Shown: piece after piece, positions 1 through 12,065 of the stretch
How the letters are laid out: every line of letters begins with the position of its first letter
How positions within the stretch are numbered: the first letter of the stretch is position 1
Source: Coturnix japonica
Taxonomy: Eukaryota > Chordata > Aves > Galliformes > Phasianidae
DNA: 64,000 nt
Assembly (NCBI RefSeq): GCF_001577835.2
Contig: NC_029516.1
Coordinates: forward strand, 82,370,328-82,434,327
Direction of reading: 5' to 3'
Program-made: the position numbers and the translations under genes
Notes under the pieces: model-generated
The model's input: only the letters and a program-made list of their open reading frames with translations
Told to the model about the DNA's origin: nothing
The model's database searches: none

Positions 1-191
1 GCAGCCAACAACCCCGTATCTTTCCAATTTCACCAGAATATTCTACAACTACACGTGAAATTAACACTGACACTTCCATGTGCATTACTACTATCGACTG
101 AGATCTTAAACTGCATTTCTTTCCCAACTACCTACTTATCCTTCCCCCAGCCTAAAAGAAAGAAGCTTGTGTATTGACATCTATGTATAAA

Positions 192-270
192 CATAGAATC
201 ATAGCATGACCTGGGTTGAAAAGGACCACAATCATCATCTAGTTTCAACCCTCCCCTCCCGCCCTCAGAG
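192..270 (-). repeat. CR1 LINE 3' fragment
   Basis: Begins with CATAGAATCATAG, the complement of the CR1 tail, followed by GACCTGGGTTGAAAAGGACC. This is the 3' end of a CR1 copy on the minus strand, of the same subfamily as the copies at 14265, 48293 and 61790. Confidence 0.8.
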
Positions 271-666
271 ATGGATTAAAATATACTGAGGATTTCCCAC
301 CAAAATGAAGTTTAGTAAACCTCTGAAGAAAAACAGTGTATTTATAACATAAAGAACTTTATCTCAGCTCTCCAATAGTAAGTGGAGGTAATGATGACTA
401 TAAACCAAATGTGATGACTATAAACCAAGTGATAGATATTATTATCACACACATTGCACTACATTGAATTGCTAATACAGTAAACTGCTTTACAGTATTA
501 GCACAAAAACCAAAGCAGAAAATAGTATAAAGTCCTGGAAGTGGAAGAAATAAATAAAACTGAAGGCTTAGAATCATAGTGCTCAAAGCAGCCAGGACCA
601 AGAAGCGTGTGTGCATAACAAAATGAAATGCCATTGTACTGCAGATAACCCCTGAGAAATACTCAC

Positions 667-729
667 GCGATTTTCTTACAGGATGCCAAAGCACAGCACA
701 GTATGTCATTTTCTTCATGCCACTCACAC
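667..729 (-). CDS. MAEL: MAEL coding exon 9 (Cys-His-Cys part)
   Basis: 63 nt between ATGAAG and a GTGAGT donor. Reads CEWHEENDILCCALASCKKI, matching human CKWHEENDILFCALAVCKKI. It carries the Cys, His and Cys of the putative metal-binding set. The next exon is not in the window. Confidence 0.92.
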
Positions 730-3700
730 CTTCATAAAATTAAATTGAGGTTTACTGTGTAAGTATCTACATCTTTCATCAACACAAACAGTTGTTCTGA
801 CCAGAAGGAACAGGAGCAAACACTGAAGGTTATCTTTTGTCTCAGTGATCAACTTAAAATTACACAGGTGATCATCATTCAATGAGATCTAAGTGATTTA
901 CATAGAGTTGAAAACTGTGCTTAACTGAAAACCCTTCATATGCTGAGGTGGAGGGGAAAAAGGAGAAAAGAAAACCCCTACAAAATGAATTCAAAAATAA
1001 TTAGAAGCTTCCCATTAGAATAAGCAGCAACAGTGATTAGTCAGTGATCTGAAAGTCCATAGCGTAAGCAGACTTTCAGGGACAGGTTTTAGTAGATGTA
1101 AAAAAAAAAAGACAATAAATTAAGATTAATTTACTAATTCTTCCTTAAAACAACAGCGGAGGAAAAGCTGAAGTATTCTTCTAAGTTAACTGTGTCGGTG
1201 CTAAATACTCTCCCACAACAACTCTAACTAAGGGCTGTGTAAATACATAAGGATCTGAGAGTAGCAAAAACATATTCCTGTTCAAGATACACAGGGAAAA
1301 GAAGACAAACAATGCCATGAAGTACATGCATTCTAACATTATAAAAAACATTCCTTCAGGAAGCCAAGGGATTTCAGTTAACTCTTCAGCTTGTTTTATG
1401 CCACAAGAAAGCACGCCGAGTTCATTATCACAGTTGCAGTATGAAGTACATAGCAAAAGCCAGCTTCCTGAGACTCTGAATCTTCTCACTATGACTTCAT
1501 GTATCATACTGTATTTTCTTTTGTAACCCTCCTTTAAATCTACAGGCTCAGCATTAAAGAGCCTCTGGTCTATTTTTTTTTTTTCTTTTTTATAGACAGT
1601 ATTTCGTGTTTCCTGTTGTAGTCACGCTACAAAAAGAAACCTTTAGATGAGATGGTTTGCTGAAGATTTTAGCCTAGCTATGCACAAGCCACATGTAAGG
1701 CACCAGGACAGGTCAGGACAGCACCCATTTCCACAGAAAAAAGAACCCAACATACCTGGTATTACTGGAAAAATCCCACAGGACAACATCTAGCTCTCTA
1801 GACACCCAAGTCTCGGATGGCTCCTTATGGTATTTCTTCTGGTACAGTTTTACTAACAGGTCTTCTACAGTAAGAAGTTCCAGAGAGCTCTCAACACCTG
1901 GAACTCAGAGGAAATCCACGTCAGCAGAACATTCACCCACTTTTCAGCCAGTCTCTGTTCACTGTCCACCTCTTTCTATCAATCTCTACGTTCACATAAA
2001 CCTCAGTAAATTATTCTATCAGTGTTATTCAGATCTGGCATTTCAGCAAGGCGAGTCCTATATGCTCTCAATTTTCTCCACCGCACCTTACCTACAGGTT
2101 TTCTTTCCTGAGAAGCTGTTAGTTCCCCCAGCTATTACCCTATAATCACCTTTTCAGTAATCTCACTGCTTCCACTACTCCTTTAACTGGCTGACCAACA
2201 AACAGCGTACACTGTTCCCTTCATGTGTTCATTGGCCAGTTAGCTGGCTGACCATGCAGCATTTAAGGGGAGAAAGAGGGGGAAGCACACGCAGCAGTTC
2301 TAGCAATCAGCTTTGATGAAACCCTCGAGACCTCAACTCCTTCTGACAAATACAGTGGTCCATAATCAGATAATTTTCCTTTCTTGGAGAAACAAAAGTC
2401 AAAAATGACTGGGCTCCCACCTGCCATGCTGGCCATTCGTTCAAGACACCAGCTGATTCGGAATCTGTCGTCAGACTGGAAGAAAGAAGATTTCAGTCAC
2501 ATTCAAGAACTGCATAAGTACAATATATAACTCTTAATATCTGCAAGACCTCTGGCTGCACCTAAAGAAGTCATTACCAAAACAGAAGTCCTTGCACACA
2601 GCCTTCCTGAACATTACCTTGAAGAGTAATCAAATACCAAGGCAGCCTTCCAACCAATCCTCAGGAGAAATTCTGCACTAATACGTGGAGACAAGTTAAC
2701 AGGCAATTCATAACTACAGCCACCTCCACTAACTGCTGTATGGTACTCTGCTTTCACACACAGCTCTTGTATTTAAGTATGCAGCCCAAGATCAGGATCC
2801 TCCACTCCTGCTATGAATTTACTAACATTAGGCACAAGGGGATGAGACTTAAATTCCTCTGAATCCCAACATTTTGTTTCACTCATTGGCAACTCAGTGA
2901 AACGAGCGTACATAAGACGTATGGTATTATCAAGTGGAAAGTCATTGAAGTGTAAAAAAAAATTCTAAAACCTTAGAAAAGTGAGATTATCTGACTATTA
3001 TCCAGCACAGTCAAGTACAATCTTAAAAACTCAAAACAGTGTCTGAACATTCTGAAATGTTCACCAACAGACTGAGAGCCAGACGTGCGTGTTGGGAATA
3101 AGGCAGAAAACTTTGTGTCTCTGATTTATATAAAGGTTAGCTTCTTTTTCCTAACAGCGCAGGAGTCTGGATGGGTGGGTAGGTGGGGGAGCAATAAAAC
3201 CAAACACACCCATACTCACAAAAAAAGGAAGTTTGCTCACTTAGGTTCCGTATCATTTTTGATCCATACAAAAAGTTGGAATTGATTAAATAAACACAAC
3301 AGGTTTTGATTGCCAAACTTACAAAATTAGGTCATTTCTTTTTATAATGGAAAGAGGAAACCTTGGGAAAGAGTGTTTCCCCCCTTCCCCCCCCCAAACC
3401 CCCAATACACACTCACACGTTCCTACAATCACTCATTTGCACACAGAATATGCAGAAAATGCTTTAGAGCAAAGTCTCTCCTTAACTATCCACTGGAAGA
3501 GAATTTAGGTTTTGATTTTGAGTGCCTTACTTTGACCTTAACCAACCATACCTTGCAGTAAAAACGAGGCCAAACACCTCTGGCTGGCTGGGCAAACTGA
3601 AGAAGTTCACGTATGACAACTGAGTAGCAAGTACGTGTCAGATGAAATCCAGATATAGGGATCTTATGAGTGGCATCGCCTAACAAAAGGTGAAGTGGAA

Positions 3701-6700
3701 GAACTTTTACTTACAAGAAACTCTGTTTCTTAAAATAACACCATTCCTCCTTCCTGTGTAGTTTGTAATTTATATATACACATACTTAAACACACACATA
3801 CACACACCTCTTTTCCTCTACAGGCAAGGTGTGTAATTAAAGTTATCAAAATGTTATTTCTTGCAGAAGACGAGCAGTCTGGGTTGTGAGCAGACACACG
3901 CACATTTACCCCTTTGGAGTGGCCATTACTTAAATATTTAACATAGGATAACATGGGCCAAGTTTGCTCTCCACACACACAAGGGGAGGAAGTGTACCAA
4001 TAGAAGCAGACAAATCTATAAACACTGCTTAAGAGTCACAAGGGAAACATGGCAGTGAAGAGCTCTGCCAAATAAACGAGGTAACTGCAACAAGCTGTTC
4101 TGTCAGCCCTTTCTCTTCTAAACATGAGAGGAAGTCCTCAGAAGGAGAAACTTCCAGGGAAGGCTTACAAAACAACTGGATACAGATCTGATAAGCCGAG
4201 TCCAAAGCTGTAAACCATTGCATACCACTCTTCTTCTCCACTGATACTCACTAGCAGCCTGGCAGTGGTACCGGTAACCACGTGGTGGTACTTCTGCAGA
4301 AAAACATGAGGGATGGAAGAAAAAGAACAACCGTCATCCATCAGCGCAGTGACAGAGCCTTAATTCTGAACCAGGCAGTACATTTTGATTTAGAGAAAGG
4401 AGCAGCCTCACCTTCCCCCATGGCCTTATACAAGCATAACTATTTCTGATAAAGATATTTTCAGCTGCATTCATCGAAAGAACTTAAGGACATGTTCGAA
4501 AAGCAAGCAGAAAACAGCAACACTCGGTTGTAGTCAAAGAAATAAGCCTATCTGAATAGCAGAAATGGAACCGGTGCAGAAGTAACTGACTTTAGAGAGC
4601 CTCCCTCTCAACACAAAGCAAGACAGACAACTACCGGGCAACCCTTCCTTGGAAATCACCTGAATCTATGAAGCGATGGAAGTCAGCCATTATGCCTTCC
4701 TGCAGGGAGTACTTGACGCAGCCAATTTCACAAGGGAGGAAGCGCTGGTCACAGTGGGACGGCAGCTTGCCGTGACTGTAAACATTCAGGAAATAGAAGA
4801 TGTCCGCAAGCACAGCTGAGAGGAAAGAAATAAATATATTATATACAAGCACAGTATAATAAATATGATGTAGGCACATAAAATGTTAAGAGGCCTAGAG
4901 TTCAACACCAAATACTATTCTTTTTATGCTGCCTCTCTGTTTACCCCTTAAGAAAAAACAATCAGTAACTGCAAAGTACTTCCACAGGTTCCATTCAGTA
5001 ACTTAGTTAAGTTAAGTGAACTGGTAACCTTTCTGTAAAAGGAGAAGGGAAGAATTCTACTAACTGAAAGGATCACTTGTCCTCATTGAATGAGCTCCCA
5101 AAGAAGACAAGAATATCCAAGAAAAGCATTACAAAATAAAATATCTTCTATTAATTGTGGAAGACCAAACAATGAAAAATACGTCAATTAATGCCTAACA
5201 GTCACAAATCCTACATCATATAACAGATCCTACATAAGTTCTTTCTTAAGTTTAAGATAATACCTACCCTTGAAATCTGCCCCTCATCAAAGCAATCAAA
5301 CAAAAGCCTTGATTTGTTCTACTAAACTGTAATGGGCCAGATTTGATGGTGTTCAGCCCCACCTGTCCCAAGCTGAGTTCTGGAGCTGCCTTACACAGAC
5401 CTTCACCTCTACGAGCTGCAGTGGAAAAGGAGAGATACCTCCTGAGTGGAAATCTTTCCACATGAATTAAAACTAAACAACTTGATATAGGTATAGGCAA
5501 CCATGCAGGACTCTTACTAAGAAATACTAAGGAGCAGAAACAGAAGACACGTCTCAGACTCAAATGAAAGATTGGTTATGCCAGCTCAAGTCACCATGAT
5601 CAAATTTCCATCATAGTGACAGCTGAGCAATGATTTGGGCAGTGAGAAAGCTAACAGACATTACACTTTTTAAACAGAGCTACTCTTTTCTGACCCTCTA
5701 TAACCATAACACGTTCAAGAGATAGTTAGGTAAAAGGCTTGAGCAGATACCCAACAGAATAGCACAGATATAGCTTCTATTAATTGCCTACTTAACTTAC
5801 ATTCCAGGTGCTACCATCTATCATTTTCCAGACTAAAATACTACAGATGTGTTTATTGCTTAACTCTAATCAAAACATCCATTTGAAGACAACATACAAA
5901 CAAAAAAGTTTAGTTTTCAAGAGTTCTCTCAACAAGGAAACCAGGCAGGAGGTTACACAAGTACTGACCAGGTACACATCCACTCTTATCTTACTGAGAA
6001 GGTCAGGAAACCATTTTAATGCAACACCTATATGATATAAAGTTTGAGCTCCTTGCCCTTGGATCTCGATATAAACATTCTACTATCCTGAATGTGGACT
6101 AGGCCTTGTAAATCACAACTGTCAGAGCAAAAAGCCTTGAGACACAGCATCAGCAACTGTAAGATCACCATACCCTGTTCACTCATCCACGATATTGCAG
6201 AGGCATCGAGAAGAGATGTCACTCTGTACATCTCTGTAGTCACACGATCAGGTACTGGATTATTATGCATCTAGAGAAGATGAGAAAACTCAAAATCAAC
6301 CAAGTTAATGAACATCCGATAAAGTTCACCACCTCCTACACAGACACACAGGATGCCCACTGCTCACCATAGCTAGGTGGAACAAGTCTTTATGTACAAG
6401 TGTCTGCAGACCTGCTGGCTTAGGCAAGATTACTAACAAAGAGACTGTCATCTTAGTAGCTCAACCTGCACAGCTGGAAAGAACTACAGCTAAATTTCTG
6501 AAACATAATAAAAGCATTCAAAAGAAGCACTGTTTTGTTAAAGTTTAACTACTTGTTGCATGGAAGGAAGCTTTCTGACTGAATTTTTTCAGCAATTCCC
6601 ATGATTTTGATGAAGAAACTTGAGCCACTCATTTGCCTTTGATTAGGAAAGGTCTTTGTGAAAAGCTGATAAAGCCCCAGGTCATCAGATTGCTCTGCTA

Positions 6701-7544
6701 TCTGCAGTCAAGAGGGGCTCACAGGCCTATTAGTGAAGCACTGCACATTCACACACAAACATTAGGCTTTTTGGGTGGCAGAAAGATTTGGGCAGATGCC
6801 CAGAAACCAGAGAGGCTTTACACAGTGCAATCAAGGCCTAAATTGTGAATAACATCCACATCCAGACACTCGAATTCCAGATAATTGTCCTTGCCTGACA
6901 AGGGCTGATAGTTATCAGTTTACACTTCTTAACAGGAGGAATTAGTCTCATTGAAGCAAGCACCACTTCCCAAGAGACATTCCTTTCTGAGCCCTTACCT
7001 CCTTCCCTGCCTTCTGAAAGGATTTCTTTTCATTCCACTTCTGAGCCTTCTCTGCATAGAACATCCTCTCCTCTTCCGACAGCAGCTTGAAGCAAAGCGA
7101 ATTATCAACGAGATGTTTCTTTTTACCGCTTCCATCAGTAATCCCACAAACCAACAGAACATCACCACACTTTCAAAGGGAGGCCGCCAATTACTTCAGG
7201 CACACTGATAACTATTATCTCCCTATTATCACCCAACCAAGCGGGAGTTTCGGGGTAGTTTCCTCCCTCACAAAGCCATCTGGCTTTGGAGCAGGACAGC
7301 TGACACAGGTGCTTTTACCCCACACATTCCTCCTCATGAGCCCGCTCCCCCACCGCTCCCCTACGAGGAGAAACATTCACCCCAACCCTTGAAGGACGGC
7401 CCTTCCCCTCACCGCCCACTCCTGGGTGAGGTGGGGAAACCCATCGACCACTCGAGCCACGGATAAGCCGCGCTGCTGCAACACGGGCAGCCGGTCGCGC
7501 ACGAAGAAGTAGTAGGCGCTGCGGGAGCGCTGGGAGCGCGACAT
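667..7544 (-). CDS. MAEL: MAEL (maelstrom), 5' nine coding exons; C-terminus lies off the left edge
   Basis: Maelstrom acts in germ cells in the piRNA pathway that silences transposons, in nuage and nucleus. Nine exons join in frame: 7544-7413, 7085-6999, 6270-6174, 4815-4660, 4293-4252, 3679-3552, 2475-2421, 1903-1756, 729-667 (908 nt, about 302 residues; human MAEL is about 434). All have AG/GT borders. Residues 1-73 form the HMG box (SAYYFFV, EEERMFYAEKAQKW). The maelstrom RNase H-like domain follows from about residue 106 (IFYFLNVYSHGK, LPCEIGCVKYSLQEG, YRYHCQAAS, HKIPIS, LLTVEDLL). The family Glu-Cys-His-Cys set appears present: E135, then C283, H286 and C294 in the last visible exon. 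The start was chosen because MSRSQ gives the HMG box and has G at -3; an upstream in-frame ATG at 7655 lies in GC-rich DNA and is unlikely. The linker exon is divergent. Identification rests on remembered human MAEL. Confidence 0.95.
1756..1903 (-). CDS. MAEL: MAEL coding exon 8
   Basis: 148 nt between TCTGAG and a GTATGT donor. Contains LELLTVEDLLVKLYQKKYH and ends LDVVLWDFSSNTR, matching human LQLLTVEDLVV and LDVAMWDYSSNTR. The acceptor was chosen because it keeps the same length as human with no stop. Confidence 0.92.
2421..2475 (-). CDS. MAEL: MAEL coding exon 7
   Basis: 55 nt between TTCCAG and a GTGGGA donor. Reads SDDRFRISWCLERMASMA, aligning with human SDDRTRVNWCLKHMAKA. The donor is weaker than its neighbours but the phase fits exon 8. 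Confidence 0.9.
3552..3679 (-). CDS. MAEL: MAEL coding exon 6
   Basis: 128 nt between a TTAG acceptor and a GTATGG donor. DATHKIPISGFHL starts it and WPRFYCK ends it, matching human SSHKIPISNFE and WPPIYCK. Confidence 0.93.
4252..4293 (-). CDS. MAEL: MAEL coding exon 5 (small)
   Basis: A 42 nt exon between CTGCAG and GTGAGT. With split codons at both ends it reads EVPPRGYRYHCQAAS, aligning with human EIPRGFRFHCQAAS. Confidence 0.92.
4660..4815 (-). CDS. MAEL: MAEL coding exon 4 (start of maelstrom domain)
   Basis: 156 nt between a CTCAG acceptor and a GTGATT donor. Encodes ADIFYFLNVYSHGKLPSHC and QRFLPCEIGCVKYSLQEG, then FHRFIDS. The Glu in LPCEIG is the first residue of the family Glu-Cys-His-Cys set. 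Confidence 0.95.
6174..6270 (-). CDS. MAEL: MAEL coding exon 3 (divergent linker)
   Basis: Acceptor TTCTCTAG, 97 nt, donor GTATGG. It encodes MHNNPVPDR at its start and WMSEQ at its end. Joined to exon 4 it gives SEQAVLADIFYFLN, which aligns with human GDQALLGGIFYFLN. This and the matching phase (0 in, 1 out) support a real exon although the linker itself is poorly conserved. It is shorter than the human linker. Confidence 0.78.
6999..7085 (-). CDS. MAEL: MAEL coding exon 2 (HMG box, second half)
   Basis: Twenty-nine codons between a CAAG acceptor and a GTAAGG donor. LLSEEERMFYAEKAQKW continues exon 1 to give EWALLSEEER, which aligns with human WALLREEEKEKYAEMAREW. Phase 0 at both ends. Confidence 0.93.
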
Positions 7545-7760
7545 GGCGGACCCAAGCCTCGCCTCGTCCTCCACCGCCACGCCGCGACGGCGCTGATGTG
7601 GGCGGCCCGGGGAGCGGTGGGCCGGGAGGGGCGGAGAGCTGACCGAGAAGGGCATGTTTCTGCTTCCCTTTTAACGTGTGGGTGGTTCCGTCTCCTGGAG
7701 GTCGGGGACGGCCGCAGACAGCCCGTGCTGGCCCGCGGCTCAGGCTGTCGGCTGTTGCAG
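7400..7760. promoter_or_regulatory. CpG-rich promoter region of MAEL
   Basis: A patch dense in CG dinucleotides surrounding MAEL coding exon 1 and extending upstream, in sharp contrast to the AT-rich flanks. No TATA box was recognised. It probably contains the 5'UTR and transcription start of MAEL; the exact start cannot be read from sequence alone. Confidence 0.7.
7413..7544 (-). CDS. MAEL: MAEL coding exon 1 (HMG box, first half)
   Basis: Forty-four codons from ATG to GCG, followed by a GTGAGG donor. It reads MSRSQRSRSAYYFFVRDRL and onward to TQEWA, matching the first part of the maelstrom HMG box. It ends in phase 0. Confidence 0.93.
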
Positions 7761-10739
7761 AGTGTGCCAGGTGGCTTTTCTTTCTTCCTTTGGGTTGTTT
7801 GTGACTGTGAGCATTGAAAGTCAGGTTCAGAAGGTCTTCCGGCATCTGCCAAGCCGGAAACCAAACAAAAATACAGCCTTCTACTGCTGGTGACCGCATG
7901 TGGTCCTCATCTGGATGCTGTGCTGTGTTGTCAAATGACGATCAGAGCTTTCCAGTGAGGTGTACTTTGAGAAAGAGGTGTGTGCTGCCAAAGGAAGCAC
8001 AGGACAGCAGAGAGCGGCAGGGCCATGAGGGCAGTAATGACCCTCAAGGCAGTAATGACCTCAGCAGCCTCCTTAGGACTCAGTGCATATTGTGCCCCTG
8101 GGCTGGAGCTCCATTTAAGCTTGGGCCTGGGCACCAAACAGAGAGCAGCCTCACACAATAGGTTGGTGTTTGATTTTGAGATACATAGCAGAAGAGTGGA
8201 GGCACTGAGGTATCATGCATTTGCTTGGAAAGGCAAACTTGCTTATTGAAAATACATATGATTGCCTGCAATTGAAGACCATAAGTTTGCTCTGAAGCAG
8301 GGTAACTGAAATGGTGGTGTCAGCATCAGATCTGATTAATTTATGGCCAGTTTATTTTCTCCTTTAGATGTGTAATGTCTGCCACGTTCCTCACTGTTCT
8401 CTTTGTCTATGGGGACCATCTTGATGGGGAATCATCTTCAGGATGCAGTAGCAGAGCCTGCAGAGCCTGCATGGTGTAGCAGAACAAGAGTCAGCTCACT
8501 GCTTCTCATGCAACCAACTTAATTGAAGGTGCTCCAGCCATCTCAATAAAAATGTAGCTCTGGCTTTGAAGATTCTTTCCAATCCTCTGCTGCAGAATAC
8601 ACTTGAGTTTACTGTAAACCTGTACATGAGGATCAAAAATTCTGCTAAAGACTTCCCTGTGTTTCCAAATCATTGGACAGCTTTGCCTTTTCCCTTCAGT
8701 CTGACTTCCTGCATCTTCTGTCTGGATAACTGAGTCTGTTCAGCTCCAAAGGAGGTAACCACTGGCTAGGCTTAAATCTTTAACTGAGCTAATTGTGTTT
8801 GTCACTGCTGGAACTGCTGGCAGATAAGGTCAGATCAGATTGCTTTTGCATCTCACTGGTGGCTGGTTTCTCTGATGGTTTTAAAAAAAAAAAAAAAAAG
8901 ATGATGCAGTTTAGTCTTCTGGGGGCTCTTCTGTCTTGCTCAAATCCAATGAAATAGTTTATTTTATGCTGTTTGTGAACCACTTAATAGATATGCTGTT
9001 AAATTTACAGGAAGAGCAAATCACATTGCTAAAAACATATAAAATCTTGATGTGAATTCAATGAGAATAACTTTTTAAAGTCACTATCGCTCTTGTGCAA
9101 AATCATTTATATCCCAGGCTAGTTCCTGATACATTAATACCAAATCTCAAGAGAGACTGCAAGAAATAACTCATTTCTTTTAAATAGCAACTTCTGCACA
9201 GTCTAGTTTTTATCCCCAGAGGTGAATATTACTGTTGTATTACTGTGTGAATTGTTGCTAGGAGTGAATCTGTGCACACTTGCTTCAGTTTTCTTCACGC
9301 TGTGTTCTTTTCTCTCGTGCAGTTTTTTGACCCACCCTTTATCAGCCCATCCTTTAAAAAAAAAATATTAGATAACATATGCATCAACTCTGGAAAAGAC
9401 AAGGTTGCAGTAATAGCTCTCCTAGGGCTAGAGGTGTGGTTGGAAAATAACATTCATAAGCAATGAGGAGAGAAAGGATTTTCCTACACAAGGTTAAGGA
9501 AGAGAAAAAAAGAGGGAAGAGATCATCTTTGGACAACAATGTCATCAGTGTTCTTGGCCTTGGCCCTGGGAAAATCCCCTTGTGATTGAAATGGAAACTC
9601 ATATTTTAACTATGCAATTGTCTGCTGTTTAACTTAGCTGGCAAATGAGACCTCTAGACTATTTATGCTGATTTGTAAATAACTTTTGTAGCATTGGGGC
9701 CATTCCAGGGGATAAAAGCAAAGGTTGTGCTGATGTTTATATATTACTTTTTCACTAAAGTACTTAATTCAGTTAAATTACTCGATATGCCGACGCATGA
9801 CCTTTAGATCTCTGGCCTTGGAAACGCAGCTCCAGAATTGGGGACCTGTGCTTTCCCATCAATGTACGTAGTTCATTACATGTCTCAAAAGATGGTTTGA
9901 TGTAGATTGAAAAACCACCTGGAACTTTGCTGCCACTAATGCTTCTTCATAAATTCAGGATTTATGGCAATGACCTTCTTTCCATGAGACATCTTACAGT
10001 AGTCGCTCAGAAAGAACAAATGGAGTTATTTGAAAAAAAACATGGCAGCAGTTCCATTTGCTGTTACCCAGTGATGTGCTGCTCTGATTCTGGAGCAATT
10101 TCCTCCAAAGTGAAATGCTAGGTGTTTATATTAGGGGAATATACTGGACAAGATCCATAGCCTGCTTTTCTTGGGGTCCGTACTCCTCTGTACTACTTCG
10201 AGGGTGCACACCTGAGCTTTTACCACATAATTTTGCAGCTTGTCTTTCTCAGCCTGGTTATGGAGATTTTAGGTTTATGTTATTTTCCTTGGAGAGTGAT
10301 ACAGAATGGGAACTTTGGTTTTTTAGTCCAATAATTGCTATTGCTTCACATGTGATGCCTTTGCATTTCAGGAGTCATAACCTGCAGGCTTCCCCTTCCC
10401 AAGACAGTGATTTAGAATAAGCTACAGAAGTCGGCTTTCTCTTGGTCTTACTTCTGACCTAATGAATCCCGGGTTTCTTTCTGAACAGTGTCATGACTGC
10501 AAAAGAAGCCATTCACCTCAGCTGCGTGATGGGGATGTGACTTTGAACATCTCAGAGTCAGGAGGCCTTTTTGCAGGAGGTAAGCCATGTTGCCCTGCCT
10601 TGTTCCCCTGCCTGCCTTTGCAGGGTTTCACAGTGTTGGACTTTTTGTTAATGTCCTAGATCAGGCCTCGTGGTGAAACTGCTGTTGAAGGAGAGGCTTT
10701 AAAACAGTAGTTCTACAGTTAGGTACCAAAAATTTTCCA
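7761..10739. other. MAEL-ILDR2 intergenic DNA, nothing recognised
   Basis: No coding similarity or clear repeat was recognised here apart from a run of about 18 A at 8882-8899. The small open frames do not resemble known proteins and lack splice or start context. Confidence 0.6.
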
Positions 10740-11330
10740 AAGCCTTGTTTTGGATTTGACCTTACACAGAGTGATTTGGGTGATTACAGACCTGTCAGAC
10801 CAGCAGGGATCTGAGGCAAAGGAATAGAATCACTGACACAGGAGTTGCTTCAATAATGAATTAAAGAAAACCAATGTCATTAATGTCAATCAAGTGGATT
10901 TGAAGAAAATATATTTTTTGTCACATTAGTTTCTAATTGCATCAAAGAGATACTAAGTGTGGGTACGAAAGGTAATGCATTCAGACACATCTGAGCCATC
11001 TAACACGACCACATAACACTAAATCAAGGAAATATAATGATCCAGAGACAATCCAGTCCCCAGTAAATGAATTAGGACATTAGCTTCGGTTGTCTCAAAA
11101 TGCAGTTTGAAATGAGGAACTGTTATTGCACATTTTCAGCAAGATCGTTCCATGTCTTGGCTGCGTATTGCTGAATGTTTATTAACAACTTTGAAAGTAA
11201 CATGCAGTTGCCACAGATCCTTGCAGATGATACAGAGATGGGGGGATGGTTAATAATGAGGGTGACAGAACAGAATGTCCCTCAGAGCCAAAAGTCGTTT
11301 GTGGTTCTTTTTCTACCAGATATGCCATAG
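10740..11330 (+). repeat. Old, degraded LINE fragment (CR1/L3-like), internal part
   Basis: Several landmarks of the reverse-transcriptase region of CR1/L3-type LINEs occur in order. ACAGACCTGTCAG is near 10786, AATGTCAATCAAGTGGATTTG is near 10883, and TTGCAGATGATACAGAGATG is near 11220, where the corresponding LINE peptide would be ADDTK. Spacing and order fit a plus-strand copy, but the sequence is heavily diverged and no frame is open, so it is an ancient insertion. Based on recall of the family, not on a search. Confidence 0.6.
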
Positions 11331-12065
11331 TTCAAACAGGATGTAGAGTGGCAAAGTGATATGGCCTGTTTTATTAAGGAAGCTGGATTAGACAGTCAGA
11401 AAGTCCACTTAGTGAATTCCAGCTCCTGAAGGCATTTGTGCTGTGACAGTTTCCCTATAGCCAACAATCACAGTTTGGTATCTCCTTGGCTCTCTGTAGC
11501 TGTGCAAGAAGATTGTGTCTTATTCCTATCCTGTGTATTTTTTTAGTATAGTGACACACAAAAGATGGATGAGCTGGGAGGATTCGCTTCTGATCATGTG
11601 CCCACATATTAACCTCACAAAGCATTACAGCTGATGTGCACTTTGTGTTTTACTTCTGTGAATATTTCAGGTTCCTGTTCAAAGTGCAGCAAAGGTACAC
11701 TGTGTCTAAGAAAGAATTGGGGGCAGCGTGGGAAACTTACATGGAGTGAATATTAGAGCGGGAGGTTTCTTTTCTCTTTTATAATACTGAATTTATATTA
11801 TAGAGATCAAGGCTCATTAGAATGAGAAAATAAAGTTTCCCCATTAAGCATTCAGAATGTTAGTTGGTACAAATGGTGTGGTTAAGAAGAAAAGCAGTTT
11901 ATATATCACCCAATCCTGACGTTAATGGGAAGTAAAAGCTCCATATTATTGTGCAATCATACGTACCCAGGCAGTTAAGAAAAGAAAAACCAAACAAAAT
12001 ATACAGAGAGAGAGCATATATTTCAGTGATGTCTTGCTGTGAAACTATCACCAATTAATAGGACA

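Larger units (their letters stand above)
1..6998 (-). other. MAEL introns
   Basis: The intervals 1-666, 730-1755, 1904-2420, 2476-3551, 3680-4251, 4294-4659, 4816-6173 and 6271-6998 are intronic and AT-rich. Apart from a CR1 fragment at 192-270, short A/T runs and a CA-rich patch near 3786-3806, I see nothing in them. Confidence 0.8.

Noticed and set aside
7655-7655. Upstream in-frame ATG as an alternative MAEL start
   Set aside because: The extra 37 residues are GC-driven and unlike the family; the MSRSQ start directly precedes the HMG box with good context.
7315-7899. Minus-strand 194-residue open frame and overlapping frames
   Set aside because: GC-rich shadow of MAEL exon 1 and its promoter; the HMG-box frame is the one with homology.
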